Shown: positions 10,902 through 24,480, numbered from the stretch's first letter. The stretch: DNA of 64,000 nucleotides from Pyrenopolyporus hunteri (GCA_902806595.1 CADCXC010000044.1:806001-870000); one strand, 5' to 3'. A program made the numbers and translations. The notes: a model not told the origin generated them from the letters alone.

Positions 10902-12248
10902 TAGGGATAATATTTATAATATACAGGGGTTTAGGTCTTGAATTCTCAAAAACCAACAATTTTGTCGTTGAGAATAACGTTGCAGCGGAATTGGAGGCTC
11001 GTCGTATACCGGATGCCCCTGAATTACCTAAATTGGTGCCCCTTTTCTCGTGGAGCCTCAAGCTCGGGCTTCCTTTCTGGCGCTTAATTAGCTCCACACT
11101 GTTATTATATCAGAAAAATTAGAAAATAGTCTCTGGTCAGATCTCCACTAATGTTATGAGCTTTAGCTGGCTTATTAATGTAAGCTAACTGCGGAACCCG
11201 CGGACCAAGAGTGAGAATATACTGTTGATACCGACCCTAGTATCACGAGGGATGATGTAGCTGATATTGTAAAGACAGGTTCTGAGGCGTTATGGGATAG
11301 AATAGAAACTTTACGGGAGTTTGACCTCTGGGAAGACCCAAAAATAGTCTATGTAATATTCATCTTCAATTTGAATACTTTAAATATATACGCTTGTTCA
11401 AATCCATCCGAACGGTTGGTTTTAGTGATTCCTTCACCTTCCCGCAGCTGAGCGATACGATGCTAACAGAATAATATACTAAATTGCCTAGACTCGGAGG
11501 CCTGCCGAAGGATCTTGGACGGGACCGTCTACGAGCTCGCGTTTCTGCGTCCCGGCCTCTGCTTTTGCGATAAATAGCTGCCGAGCCACACAGCCCTGGC
11601 CATGGAGCCGCTGGGCCCACCAACTATTGCACGGACAGTTCGGGAGGCCTGGGGTCAGCGGGGGTTCCTGTAATATGTACGAGCGGCTCCCCTACCGAGC
11701 CGCTAAGATCTGCGTCCCCGAAAAGAGGAATCTGAGCACGAGAGGCAAGGGTAACGTGGGACCGTGCTGCGCGCGATCGTACCCAGGACGAGAATAAGCT
11801 CGCTAAGCGCGACGCTATGAACCTTCGGCTATGCATCGCGCACTTCTTGGCGAGGAATTCGCGGTTTTGTTGATGGCGATCGCGTCTACTATTTATAAAA
11901 TGTACTTTTGCGAATGGAACTATGCCTAATATACAGGGACCCGAACCAGGACCGTGAGATTGCGGAGGCGAAGCGTTGGGACGCTCCCGCGGCCTGAGCC
12001 TGCGGCTATGGGGCACAAAGCCCTATTACTCGATCCAGGGGTCAGGCTGTAGACCCACCAATGAGACCGCGAATAGCCCTCATTGAAAGCCTATTAGGGG
12101 AATGCTACATAGGGTAGATCTTATTGGGGGTAACGCTTTATGGTAGGTGGTAGAGGGAGTGGATGAATAACTTCACTGGCTTCATTCCCTGGTGCTCGTC
12201 GGTACTCGATAGCTGAATCAATGCCCTACGACCCTCTAATCCCTGCGA
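10902..12248. other. decayed or non-coding stretch
   Basis: Open but ATG-less frames occur: plus 11210-11450, containing a coding-looking run DDVADIVKTGSEALWDRIE and then FDLWEDPK, and GC-richer minus frames 11366-11623 and 11624-12016. None has a start, a splice partner or a recognised domain. The stretch may hold fragments of a broken gene. Confidence 0.4.
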
Positions 12249-12569
12249 TTAAGCATCTAGAGAGCATTTGCAATTCGTGATGCTACAATACATCACGTTG
12301 TCCGTCTGTAATATCCCATTATTACTGCATCTAGTGTGATAGTGTGTCTCACACCATTTTGTTGTGTTGGGAGTGCCGCAGTTGAGTGTGTAGCCTTCCT
12401 CTCCGGCGAGGTCTTCTTCTCTAGCGTGCTGCCGCCGAAGAGGTATCGCATGAATTGAAGTGACTAACACGAAAAGGATAAGAGTCTAGGGGGAATGGAT
12501 CTGTTAGCTTTATCGTAGGATGGATTTGATAGGATGACCCGAGTGTGGGCATTTGTTACCTACCTTCAT
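12249..12569 (-). CDS. small secreted cysteine-rich protein (effector-like, 80 aa)
   Basis: Two exons on the minus strand: 12569-12564 encodes only Met-Lys, and 12485-12249 encodes the rest. The 78-bp intron has gtaggt, gctaac and cctag signals. Joining them creates a clean signal peptide (MKTLILFVLVTSIHA, cut before IPLRRQ) that neither exon shows alone, which is the main support for the model. After a charged propeptide-like stretch (RRQHAREEDLAGEE), possibly with a Kex2-type RR site, the mature part holds six cysteines (NC, WC, RC, YC, NC, KC spacing), enough for three disulfides. No named family is recognised. By form it is a candidate secreted peptide or effector, inferred from size, signal peptide and cysteine content only. 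Confidence 0.68.
12486..12563 (-). other. intron splitting the signal peptide of the small secreted protein
   Basis: 78 bp, phase 0 after the second codon, with gtaggt donor, gctaac branch 19-20 nt before the cctag acceptor. An in-frame TAG ends the intron, so the second exon cannot be extended upstream without splicing. Confidence 0.65.
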
Positions 12570-13069
12570 TGTAGTTTCCGTATTTGCCCCCTATTTTGAA
12601 GTAGTTTCTTTGGATACGTAGAATTGGGCGGTGTCCTGAATGGGTCTTTCTACGAATCTTCCCAAGTTGGCTTTGAGCGAATGTGGTGAATGAAGGTCAC
12701 GCTTTATAGCTAATATTCATGCAAACTACTGTACGCTCGAGAAATAGGCCGGCTATTAACCTCAGTTGCACCAACCTCGTGACCTCAGTCGCTCGGATAT
12801 TAGGCTGAGTGACGTCTTAATTAATGGGAAAACGTAACTCAATCCGAGCCACACAATTGCACGCAGGCTAATTGGCAGCAACGTCATTTTTCACGACTAT
12901 TTATCAGAAGCTAACGAGAAAGAACACACTTTGAAAGAAACCTTATGGAAACTAGCCCGGAGTAAATAACGGCAAATCCGCCGTGTGTGAGTTCACGCCC
13001 ATCAATGGGAACACTGCCAACGGCGTCCACTAAGGCGGTCCCTTCAAATCACTTGGCATGATCTCCTGA
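12570..13069. other. intergenic spacer
   Basis: Upstream region of the small secreted protein gene and 3' flank of the giant minus-strand gene. No gene, RNA or repeat recognised. Confidence 0.6.
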
Positions 13070-16000
13070 CTACTCCGATTCCGAATTGTCCTCTTCCAGC
13101 GGGTGTAATTCGGACTCTTCGTACTCGATCTCTATATGTTCCTCCCCGTCTTCGACTTCTGCCGAAGGATCATAATTCCCCAGATCCATCAGTTCCTCGC
13201 TCGCATCGCCGTCGACATCATCTGTTTGGGCCACACCCACAGGGACCAGATATTGGCCTCGCTGGGTTGTATCGGCACGGCGGAAGAAGGGACTGTCCTG
13301 ATCTAATGGCTTTCCACTACTCAAGAATCCCATCGGAGTATGAGTGAAGTCTTGCCCACGTCGACGAGCCGCGAGATATTCCTGCGTAAATGTGTAAGGT
13401 TTGGACGTGAGCCCCTTTGGCTTTTGACTAGGCCGATGTCCATTTGTTTGGGTGCGTTTGGCAGCTTCCGGCGCTCCATTGTGATGACCTGAAACATCCT
13501 CGCCGGGAGTCTCGCCGACGGAGGTTGTTGGTTGCTCGGTCATCTCTGTCTCCGAACTATCTAACTCTTCCACTCCGGGGCGGGATGCATCAATTCCAAG
13601 AAATTTGCAAATGCTCTCGTACTCCGAGAATTCGAAGTATAGCCTCCCAGCAAAGAACCCGAGTTCAGTGGTGAGCCACTCAGGGGGTTGCCAGTCTTGA
13701 GGCAAGGGTGGCGTCGCGTAGAAATCCAGCTTGTTGAAATGCATCATTTTACGCGTAACCGGAGCTGCGTAAGTTAAAAGATGGGTAGGGCTTTCTTGTT
13801 TGGCTGTCTTCATTTCCTGACCGATTTGAATCAAAGTCTCCGCTTCCTCTGGAGTAACAATGATGGCTATCTGCAAAGAAGCCGCATAAAGAATCCATTG
13901 CACGGGGCGCTATTAGGGGTGTATTAGTAAGTACACTCAGTAGGGGTTGATTGGGGATGATATACCATAAAATTGTCGTTTGCTGCCTCGAACACCAGCT
14001 TCACAGTCCGCTCAAATTCGCTAGAAACGAACAGCTGAGAAGAGCTAACCCCGTAGTTCACCCTGTACTTCCTTCCAAGGGCGGTTTTTGAGAGAGTTTT
14101 GAGGACGTGAACAAAGACGTCCGAACCAGCAGGAACTCTACCTGTCCTGGCAAAGGTTTCTAAGTCCCTATGAAGGCCAGGGAATTTATGAGGAGTATAT
14201 GACAGCGGTCTTTTGACTTGACGCACAGCCTCAACCTCAATCTCGGTCTCTCTCTCCTGCTCGACTTCCTGGAGAGCTGAAGCATGGACGGCCTGACCAG
14301 TGTCTTGGAAAGCTTTCCTGCGACTTTCAAGTTCCTTGACGAAACTTGCTATTTTGGGATTCGACTTCGTAGACGAGTTCGTTTTGCCTTTGGTTTGAGG
14401 TCCGTAGAGTTGTTGCAGAGTTTGACGTTCTTTATGTTTGATAGCATCAATGTACGCCGTCCTGTCTTCATCATCTTCGAGGAAGTCCGGAAAGTCTTCT
14501 ATAGCTTGCATCCGGTTACAAAAATCTGTGCCTTGGGAGTAGTACAGGGGCTGCAGTTGTTCGATTCCATCGCAGGTATTGTTGATCAACCATTGGATAC
14601 TATTGTCATGTTAGCTATATCGGATAATGAAAGGACGAGACGCCTGTTCTCTCGATATCCCATGGGAATAGGTTGCACTGACACGTCGTATGAATCTACC
14701 ATCGTATTTGCCTTTTTGCGACACGAATCGCGAATGCTTTGGTTCACTTCTGGTGGAGCAAAGAATGTGATGGACTGTGTTGTGCCTAACTGGCGTAGCC
14801 TCATTGCGGCTATTTCTTATTAGCTTTATCCGCTAGTTTGCTGGCAACTTAGCAGCCATACCTTGCACTGTATGATCTTTCGTCTGACCCAAGCCCAGAG
14901 TCAGAGCGGCGCAAGCATTGGGGCCGAACTTGAGGTCGGTTCCTCGCGTGTGAGCCTATTGGAGGAAAAAGGTTAGATATCGAATAGGGTATTGATCGGT
15001 CAGGGGTATACCTCATCAAGATAAACCAAAACCTCATTAAGATTGTCTGCGTAAGGTGAGACGAGCAAGGGAGTTTTCGTGTTCTGTTTGGAGAGAATGA
15101 TCGGGCTATCTCCTTCGAAGTAGAGTGCTACCGTGGCTCGGCCGTCTACTTTGAGCCAGTTTTCGGCCAGCTCCCTGTTTGACTGTTCCAGGATTTGGGC
15201 TCCAGAATCGATCAGGATACGAAAGTTATATCTCTTTAACATATGCAGAAATGCCATTTCGCTGAGTCGTTTCTGGTTCGCGTCGGCCATGACAATATAC
15301 CCCCTAGACCGTGGCTGTAGAAGATACGTAAGAACCTCTGCGTTCGTGTGTGACAACGAGGGTAGGTCGTCTTGTTTAATGGTTAGGGGGAGGAGTGACT
15401 TGATGTCATTTGTTCCTGTTATAACATTCGTCAGTAGTGACCTTTTTGCGTGATTTCCGGTGAGTATCATCAAAGGGGTGGAAAAGGGGAAACATGTGTT
15501 ACCCACCAGAGAAACCGGTTGTGAGCCCCCGAGACTTGTTTAATGGGATATTCTTGGCTGATCTATCAAGCTGCACATTGGAGAATAGAGGAATATCCCA
15601 GCCGTTGGACTGTAGGCGAACTTTGAACTGTTTGGCGTGTGGGGGGAAAACGAAATTGTTCATAAAGTAGTCGATAACGGGGACTTTGAAGCGCACGAAT
15701 CTCCAAATCTGGCCCATTTGCTGGGAATCGTCGACGTTGATAGAGTGCCAATCCCTTAAATAAGCCGGGAAGTTTTCATCCTCCGTCCATTTATCGTACT
15801 CCGTGGCAGGATCGTCGGACTTCAAGACGGATTCCAAGGCTTGGCGCGTTTGGGAGATGTTGATACCGCAATAATAAAATGACAACGTAGTCAGTAGAAT
15901 GGCCACCTGCACTATGTTAGTACTGACTTACAAGATTGTTTTCTGCCGGGTGTTTGGGTATGATCGATATTATGGGTAATAGGCGCATTGGAGGAACTCA

Positions 16001-19000
16001 CATCAACATGTCCGAATTCGGACTGCTCGCTTGGAACCCCCTTTGCGTGGAAAGGGACTGCCACTGGATCTCTAGATGGATGGAGTCCATACTGGACCCC
16101 ATAACGCTTTTTAAGAGCCATGATGAGAATTCGATGTACAAACAGCCCTCGGAGTAGATAAACGGTCTGTTTGATATGCGGCCGATCAGGACATAAACGG
16201 CTGATGCGGTCTAAGCTAGATTGGCGAACCTTGCCCCCGGAGAGGAAGTCTTTGATAGCCAGACGGTCGGCTAGATCGAGCGTATCGACTTGGATTATCC
16301 CTCTGGTACCCCGGCAAATATCAAACTTGAGGCGTTTGATCATTTCCTCTTCTACATCCGATCGGAGGAAAAAGACGAAAGGAAAGCCCCTATGCGAGCG
16401 CCTCACAACTTCTATCGACTGAGGGAAAGTAGCGGCTAGTTCATATAGATGCATGTCCATTAGACCTAGAACCTGTTCAATGACAAGCCACCTGTGAGGA
16501 TGTCCATCAACAGTCATTTGAGATCCGGAGGGGTAGATGAGCTGCGTTTTGACGGCTAGTGTGTGGTCGCTCTCGTCAAGCACGTCCCTTGCACATGACT
16601 GAAGCCACTTTTGAACTCGAATCATCATACTAGCTTCGGGAATCCTTTGGTCTAGAACGCGCTGGAGGCCACTTAGCATGAATGACATCTGATGTTCCGG
16701 AAGACAGAGCATCACTCCGCGTTTCCTCCTGATATCGCGGTGTATCTCTTGGAATAACTTGATCTGCTGTTCCTTGGTCGGTGTTCTCCGGGAAAACGGT
16801 ACGTGTCTGATCTCTCTGCCGATAAGGCCGCCCAGGCGCCCATGAAGGAGCTGTGCTGTTTGATGTAGGAGGGCTTTAGGCACGGATACTCGCACGAGGT
16901 TTTTGCTATCGGCAAGCAGCACCGCAACCATTGGAATGATACAGGAGGTCTTCCCCTGGCCCATGTTCAACTGCAGAACACTGTTGGCTCGAGATTCCGG
17001 CGCAATTATCGCCAACGCAACTTCGACTTGCGTCTCACGGATGAGTAGATCTGATTCTACTTCCAATAGAAGCCAGTCGGGGTACTCCTCGACACTCCAG
17101 TTGTTGTGCCCCGTATTCGTTCTTTCTTCATTATAACGAGCAAATTCTTCTGCCCGTTGGTACGACTGCATGCGCATTTTCCGTTGCAAACCTGTTATGG
17201 ATAGGGCGTATTGTAGGATTTTTTCCTTCATGCCACTGCCGAAGGGGCGTTGTGCTGTCGTCCGGAGCTGTTCCAGAATGCTGACGGGAGTGATAGCTGG
17301 CCATAGTTGGCCCTGTTGTAGCCACCGAATCTGCCTCCAAGAGCATGTGTTGCTTGGCTGTTCTACCGCTGACCTAATCTCGTTAAAGTGATTCCAGACG
17401 AGGTCTTGAAGATAAGACAACGTGTCTTCGCTGGGAGCGGCTGGCACCGAGACCGACTGGGATCGCTGGCTATGAGCATTGAAGTTATCCAGACTTTCTC
17501 GCAAATCGTCTGCATATTTTTGTTTGATAACCGACTTCGATTTGGACAACTCCTCAACGATCTGTCCTAGCTCATACGAAGCTTTGGTAATAGAAGGATT
17601 GGGAATAGTCGGCCTGGGCTGCATTGTCTGTCCCTGGAGCCCGATACCTGATTTCACACTTCTGGCCACAGCCCGGGGAACAGGCAAGGCCATCAAGTCA
17701 TTCATAAGGGTAGGAAGCTCGTAGCCGGGTTGTTGGAGGGGGAAGATAGTCTCAACAGGTACGAAATCCGGCCTTTGGAATTCCGCCTCAGAATGCCTCG
17801 AGGATAAAACCTCTTGAACTTCCTTGAGGTGGGTATAGAATTCGTGATTATGGTATAGCCTCTCCCACTCGGGGCGTAGCTTTTCCAGAGCTGCGGGTAA
17901 GTCTATCAGATCTGAGTTGTTGGGTTTCGCGGTTGGGATGAGGGTGGGCCACCCCGATATTAGAATCTGCGCAACCCTCTTGCATTCCTCCTCTGTTTTC
18001 CGCGCGTGAGCGGCTCTTGCTTGCCGGAGCTTTCGTTGCTCCTTGCTACTCGCGAATTCTACTAGAGGAGGGTCTTCAGGAGGGGGCGCCTGGAACGGTT
18101 CAAGAAGCTTGACGACGACATTCATCTGCGGCACTTCGCGAGGCCGGAAACCGTAGTATTCCGTGTGATTTGGTAGGGTTAGGAGCTGGAGTTGGTCCCA
18201 ACGCGAGAACGCAATCAACGTGCGAATTAAAGGCATATTGGCGTCTGATCGGAATGAAATCAGCCCCATGAAGAACATGAGCTTATACTGGTCGTGTATC
18301 CCTTTAACCTCGTTGACCAGAGGGCCCCATTCTCGACGATAATCAACGTTGAGACGCTCATGTAGAGTTATCTTCTCAAAAGGTTGATTATATCCTTTGA
18401 TAGTGGTAGGTTTTGATAGATCCGCTGCAAGATCCTGGATTGTAGACATGTTCAGAGGTTCGTTGCGTATTATGCTGAGTGCTTCTGAGGCGTTGGCATA
18501 ACGCAGGCTTGAGGTGTGAGGGTTATGCCGGGCTTCGTAAGCTATATCTTCCAGAGAACCAATTTGTACTTTGTAGCTAGGACGGCGCTCATAAAGCTGG
18601 CGTCTATACAGAGCTCGCTTGTTTAAATGCGCATCACCACATGAAGGTAGATCTATCGCCTTAGATTTCCCGGAATCATCTGTAGTTTGAGAATAAAAGG
18701 TGGCGAGTGCGTTTGAATGGGAAATGATTTGATTAACGACGATGCAGAATTCTTCTCGTTGAACTGTTGCTGGTAGTTGTTTATCCCAGGTTTCCTTTTT
18801 CATGACCTTTATATTCTCTGGATAATATTCCCGCCTCGGTGAAAGTTTCGAAATGCATTGTAGGATGCATGCTGGATAGGCCCCCAAAGGTAACCATGGT
18901 TGAGATATCCCAGAAGTTAAGATTGCCAGGGAACTTTCCACCCCCGTTAGGCCCGTGAGCGGGTCCGGCAAGATGAAGGATGTAAGGGCATGTATTTCAG

Positions 19001-22000
19001 CCTTTCTGTATACCAATGCAGGTTCAGCTGCAGAATCCATGCGGCCTAGTGTTCTGTTGACCATGAAGCGTAAATAAATTATCGTCGGGTCATTCTGCGG
19101 TTGCACGCACACTTGAACATGGCAACCCCTTTTCCTTGCCTTGAGTTCCCCCATTGGGGTAAGGACGAACCGTTCTGAAGGGTCCTTCAAGCTGCGACAC
19201 ACGAGCTTGCTGTCAAACCCGAACCAGGTGTCGATGGATTGGCAAGGGTCAATCTCGGCTTGTAGATGTGAGGATTGCAGTAAATTGTGCTTGTTCACAA
19301 ACCATTTCAACTGCATGCGAGGAATCTCGACCGTGAGTGAAAATTTACCCCCTGGTTGGTAGACTGTTAAATGTATCGGGAGCTCGAACCACGCGAACAT
19401 TTTCGATATACGGACAAATAGGGGGCTGTAGGGATCTACTAGTGTCTCCTTGAATCTCCGTACGGGTGTAAATCGTGAACATATCGATGTCGTAACATCT
19501 AGCTTCCAGTTATATGGGTGAGATTGCCAGATATTTTTTGATTTTGGCCGGATCTCGAGGATTCCAGAGACAAGGTCACTACTCTTCATTAGCCCGAAAG
19601 TAACAACGCGAGAAAATGACTTAATTTGAGCCACTTACAGCCAATGGACACAATTGTTGACCAGATGCGAAGGAAGGTCAAAGGAGTTCCCATTGCAGAA
19701 AACTTCCCTCGGAATAAGCTCCAAGACTTCGGAACCTCTGATGGCGCGAATGATGGTTTGTTCGCCGTCGTAACCGATATGAGTGCGGTAGCCTCCCCTT
19801 CTGAAAGCCAATTCTAAAAAGAAAAACACTTTGTATTAGCTAGACATATTGCGTGACTCTTCCTAAATCTCGTTTGCTTGTGAGGTAGTAAGATTTCAAG
19901 GGTCACCTACCATGCGTCATTCCTGGACTCGATGACGGGAATTTCATGAGACTGGTCTGACTGCCAAATAGTTCCTCAAGCACAATGGTACTTCTAGGAT
20001 CTATGGGGAGTTTCTGAAAACCTTTGTTAGCATAGCACACGCCGTGTCGACGAATCATCTCGATACTTACTCCTAGTGGTTGACCGTCGATTAGCAATAT
20101 GCCATAAAGATAATTGTAGCTTATGGCTTCAACTCCATGAACGTGATCAAATAGCTCAATGCGGAGCCAGTTGTCATTTTCGATGATGACATCCGAGAGA
20201 GTCTTGGATTCGGCGGCTGGCCATAACCCTTGTAATGCCCTATATATGGCATCTCGTCCATACAGTTGGATAGATTGGCATATCTGGTCCTTGAGCCTGT
20301 ACGTCATTCTCAAATCGCGAACGAATGAGTTCTTCAGTATTTTCCCTAGTGATTCAATCTTATCGGGAATATTATCGTATACTGCGACGCTGCACTCTAC
20401 AAACGTAGAAAGATCGTCCCTTCCGAGATATTGTGGCGTTGTCATCAATAAAGAAGCGTAGGTCCTCTTGCATAGAAGAGCAGCCCACAGCAGATACGAT
20501 TGGCAATTCCGTATGCTACTCAGATCGTTCGTGGAATACACTTCCTTTCGTAACAAATCGACCCATTGGAAGGTGATTTGTCTTGCTTCTGAAAGGAGAG
20601 ACAAGGTTGTGTTTGTCAAATGACTCATATCCGGATATGATGCTGTGAACGCAACTAGTCGCAATGTCAACATGATGACTATTTCCATCATATGAGTTTC
20701 CCGCCAGTTGGAGGCAATGGATTCTAGCCTCACTCTGACCTGTTGCAGCAGCTTTTCGCAGAAAGAGGCGTCTTGAAAAACGTGATGTATAGTTCCTAGA
20801 AGGCTTTGATGCTTCTCCGATGGGCCAATTTGGTGTACCAGGTGGTCGAACAACAGAACTGCAGCTTCGGTAGACAGATTTAGATTCGACGATCCAAGCT
20901 CTGTTAGGATGGTGAGCCATCGTCGCCGCTTGCCAGCTAAGAGGAACTGGAAAGCCATGTACTCGTGTGTATTGAGTGCGGGAGGGCACGACGTGTAAGA
21001 TGAGGCGATCTCATATGAGGATGGGCCATTCCCATAGAGATTGAAGCTTGGAGACGAAAGGAGCGGCGAAAACGGCGAGCTTGTGGGAAGCGTGAGTTTG
21101 CAATGGTGCTCGAAGGTGGGGTGAGCTTCCTTGCGACCAGGCCAAGATTGAGTCTCCTTATCGAAGTAAGCGAGCCTGAGGCCATTTGGGAGGCATACCT
21201 GGTCCAAGTCAACTGGCATCTTCCTTTCCTTATAATGGGTCATCAAAACTACCACATGTCAGCGAAAGAATACGGCTACGCCTGGAAGGCTACAATGGCT
21301 CACATGATTTCGTCATCGATGCAAGGGATATAGTTCCAGAGACTTTCGCGTAAATCTGCAACCCCGAGTAGTCTTGAAGGCATAGTTTCGGCTTGGTGCT
21401 TGGTTCCTGAGCCGGTCTTGCGATTCTGTACAAGATCGACCATGTAGCATCACGGTATTGGGCAAGAGCCTCAGGGCATCTAAGTTCAAAAACAACAGCT
21501 TTGGCCATCGCACTAGACTCAGGTAACGGTGACTCAAAGGATCTGATTACTAAACTAGACCTTCTCTTGTCGAGTTGACATTTCGGACAGGAATAAGGAT
21601 TATGTCCCGAAAACGAGGCATCCCAGGACTGAGTGTAGACGCATGTTGAAGACTCGTACTGCCTTGTCAATCTCTCGTACTCGGCGCTCAGCTCTCCCCA
21701 CTCATTTTCTTTCTCCTTACGCTTCCGCGCGGAGGCTGATTGTATCTCGGCAAGGATATTCGCGAGCGGGCCAGAGCCGGGGGATTGGTCGAAGTACCTT
21801 TCTGCGAAACAGCCCTTGCACGGGTCGTCAAATAACGTGGCCCGTGTCCCTCGACACCGGTGTATTCGATCGTGAATATATGACTCCACTTTCCTTGCGC
21901 GAGACAAATCTGACGGCAGTGGAAGATGAAGGGCTTCCATTAAACGGGGGGTGAAGACTGGATGAAAGTCGGATAAGAGAGGGAACATAGTGCAAGTGGT

Positions 22001-23641
22001 CTCGTCGAGGGCCATCCATGCTTCCATTAATGTAAGAAGCATGATTGACTTCTGTTCCGGATTATTATCGTAACAGTTCTCAATTTGAGTGATATAGTCG
22101 AGAATGCCTTGGTGTAATTGTCGGATTCGTGCCGACGAACTCGAGGCTCCAGACGAATTGGTCGCGGTCATGTGGATGTGACTCTCTATGTCGAACAATC
22201 CGAGGAGTTTGCACCCAAAGGCTTGTATATGCGCCTTCGGCTGCTGTGGCGTTACACGGTTACGATTCCTTCTGCGCGGTATCGTATTTTGGAACCTCGT
22301 TCGTGCTTTATTCAGATATTGGCGGCTGGAAGCAAGAACTAACCGCTGATCCTCACGAGTGGCTTGCCGAGGTAAAGGAAGGATGGGCCTAGTGATAACT
22401 TGCTTCTCCTTGTCCCAGGCCTCGTTAATTCTCGACGTCGTATTGTCTAGCACCTTGTTAAACCCAGGTGTTAAAACCTTCGCCAATTGAGCATAGGAGT
22501 CTTGTATGGGTTGTGATTGCTCTAAACTATCTCGGTCAAGCTTGTAGAGTCGACGACATAGCTTTGCCTTGAGAAAGGCTTGATCCTCTAAGGAGAGTAT
22601 ATTTCGTGTGTCGTTGAGTAAGATTTTGTGCACGATGCACATCAGAAACTTATACTGTATTCTGCCGTGAGCTCCGCCGAGCGTCATAGACAGATGGCGC
22701 GAGATGGCAACGCGGAGCACAAGCCAGTAAGGCAGCCTCCGCCACGGAATCGCACTATTAGACCAGCACACGTCGTCCCTAACTCGTTTTTGGAGGAGGG
22801 TAGGAGATATACGCTTTCCATTTGCTTCGAGGATTGCCGTAAGAAGAGACGTGATTAACGCAGGATCAGAGGTTTCTCTTTCTTCTGATATGGCGTGGCC
22901 TGCCTTTATACCATACTCAGAGAAGTTTTGAGTATGTTCGACAGAAGCTTGTTCAAGGAACGCGGTGAGGCTATCAAGAAATGCGTCGTCATAAAATACA
23001 GACGCAGGCACCAATACTGCAGTTCCGGGGAATGTCCAGGAAAGCGCTCGAGATTCCAGGACAGATTCACGTTTGGGAGAGGCTTCGAAGGCTTCAAAAA
23101 GAATATCCCCATTCAAATTTGGGCTGCAGAATTCCCGTCAGCTAAAGGGCTGCGGGGGAAGGAGAGAGTAAACTTACTCGGCGGATCTGTGTATGATAAG
23201 TCCCGCGTTTTGGGCTCCTATGTGAAGTATGACGAGCTGAGAAGTACGGAGTTGTTTGAGTTGTGAAGTCAGCTGGCTTCTTTCCAACCTCCCGCCGATA
23301 TTCAAAGTCTTGCAAATTAGGAGCGACTGCCTAATAGAGTTCCAGGTCTGCCCACATGTACCGCCTTGAACGTCTTCTATACGTTTCACGGCGATGATGA
23401 GGCGATCTAGGATCCCACGTTCGACTCCGTCGATATTGGGCTCAGACTTGTGGGGTAGCATCGGAGGTAGCGCGATGTGATAGAAAAGGCTCTTTAGAAC
23501 CCCAGCTGGGGTATGAAGCTTACCTGATTCCATAGTATCTACCCGGCGGTCTAACGCATGGGGATGTATGGAATCGGCAGTGTCAGGTACATTGAACGGG
23601 AGAAGAAATGGTTCTTCTCGAGGAATGTTGTGCTGGGACAA
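13070..23641 (-). CDS. giant DUF6606/DUF3638/DUF3645 P-loop protein (~3,271 aa)
   Basis: Twelve exons (minus): 23641-23178, 23123-21304, 21248-20071, 20013-19911, 19813-19639, 19578-16002, 15906-15507, 15415-15012, 14955-14862, 14809-14683, 14599-13966, 13909-13070. Every junction keeps frame and introns are 52-97 bp. The N-terminus (FYHIALPPMLPHK) is DUF6606-like. The TKSFL...VCLPNGLRLAYFD and GQPLG...VLEELFG motifs lie in the middle. At about residue 2,120 is the DUF3638 signature VLQLNMGQGKTSCIIPMVAVLLAD, a Walker-A-like P-loop. DUF3645 (RYGVQYGLHP...VPFHAKGVPSEQSEFGHVD) and a conserved C-terminal part (GFSGTNDIKSLLPL, YLDEAHTRGTDLKFG, DSYDVIQWLI, NFMRPVQWIL) follow. The tail is acidic. 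Databases often label such proteins ubiquitinyl hydrolase by similarity; I see no catalytic Cys-His set that would prove this. The alternative start at Met37 is possible, and the exon 6 acceptor could be 4 nt away. Confidence 0.87.
20014..20070 (-). other. 57-bp in-frame, stop-free intron in the giant gene
   Basis: gtaagt donor, gctaac branch, ttttcag acceptor, phase 0, exactly 19 codons without a stop. Family comparison (DGQPLG directly followed by K-LP...STIVLEELFG) favours removal. Retention would add 19 residues without a frameshift. Confidence 0.7.
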
Positions 23642-24480
23642 GTGAATTGCGGGGAAACAGTGGTAAAGAACTATTGACAGAATGGTTGATCGAATGCGAA
23701 TAGAGAAAACTCAGGTAGTAGGTATTCGCACCGAATAGGCGAGGCTCTTGGCGGGATGAGCTGAGGTGGGTAAGGGTCATGCAGAAAATGGGAATGTCGA
23801 TAATGACTCAAGAATATTTTCTGGCGTAGTTTGATAGGGTATGGGAAGGAGGTTGGTGTTCGGAGGAAGAAAACGGTTCATTACGTCTGAGGCGAGGATT
23901 GTGTTTGTTGCGAAGTGACAGGTCATCACTGGAACCGCGTGGCGGGTCACGGAATTCAACGAGAACGAACCGATCGGTTGACGGTCTCTGTTTGGTCTAG
24001 GATACCGGAAGGGAAAAACGGGAGGCGAAAACGAAAAGAAGTCACCGTGCAGGTTGTGTTGATGCCTACCCAGGTAGGCAGATATCTAGGCAGGGCACCT
24101 AGCGGACTTGAAGGTGCGTGCGGACCTGGGTAGGTAGTTGCCTTGTAAGGCTCCCCGGGACTGGGAACTTTGAAGATGCCTAACACGCCGGACGTAAATA
24201 TCACTGTGCGCTTGGGGTGTTGCGGGATTGAGATGTTATCGCGGTAGAGATAACAAACATAGCATGCAGCCAGTCAACTGCCCGCAGCTGCCATACTATA
24301 ACAGTACGAAAAAGAGATAGATGTAGATGGCAGGTGCTTAGGTAGGTAGACAGGATCCTAGGACCTACTTGCCTCACCTATCAGTATGGATGATGCTTAG
24401 GTGCCGGTTTCCATCAATGCGTTGCTTTCAAAAGTACCTCACCTATCAATGCTAAAGGTGGAAGTACTTACGATTACCAA

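Noticed and set aside
11928..12000. Possible second tRNA (minus, ggttcgggtccc B-box-like)
   Set aside because: The B box carries a mismatch, no A box lies at a fitting distance, and there is no terminator run.
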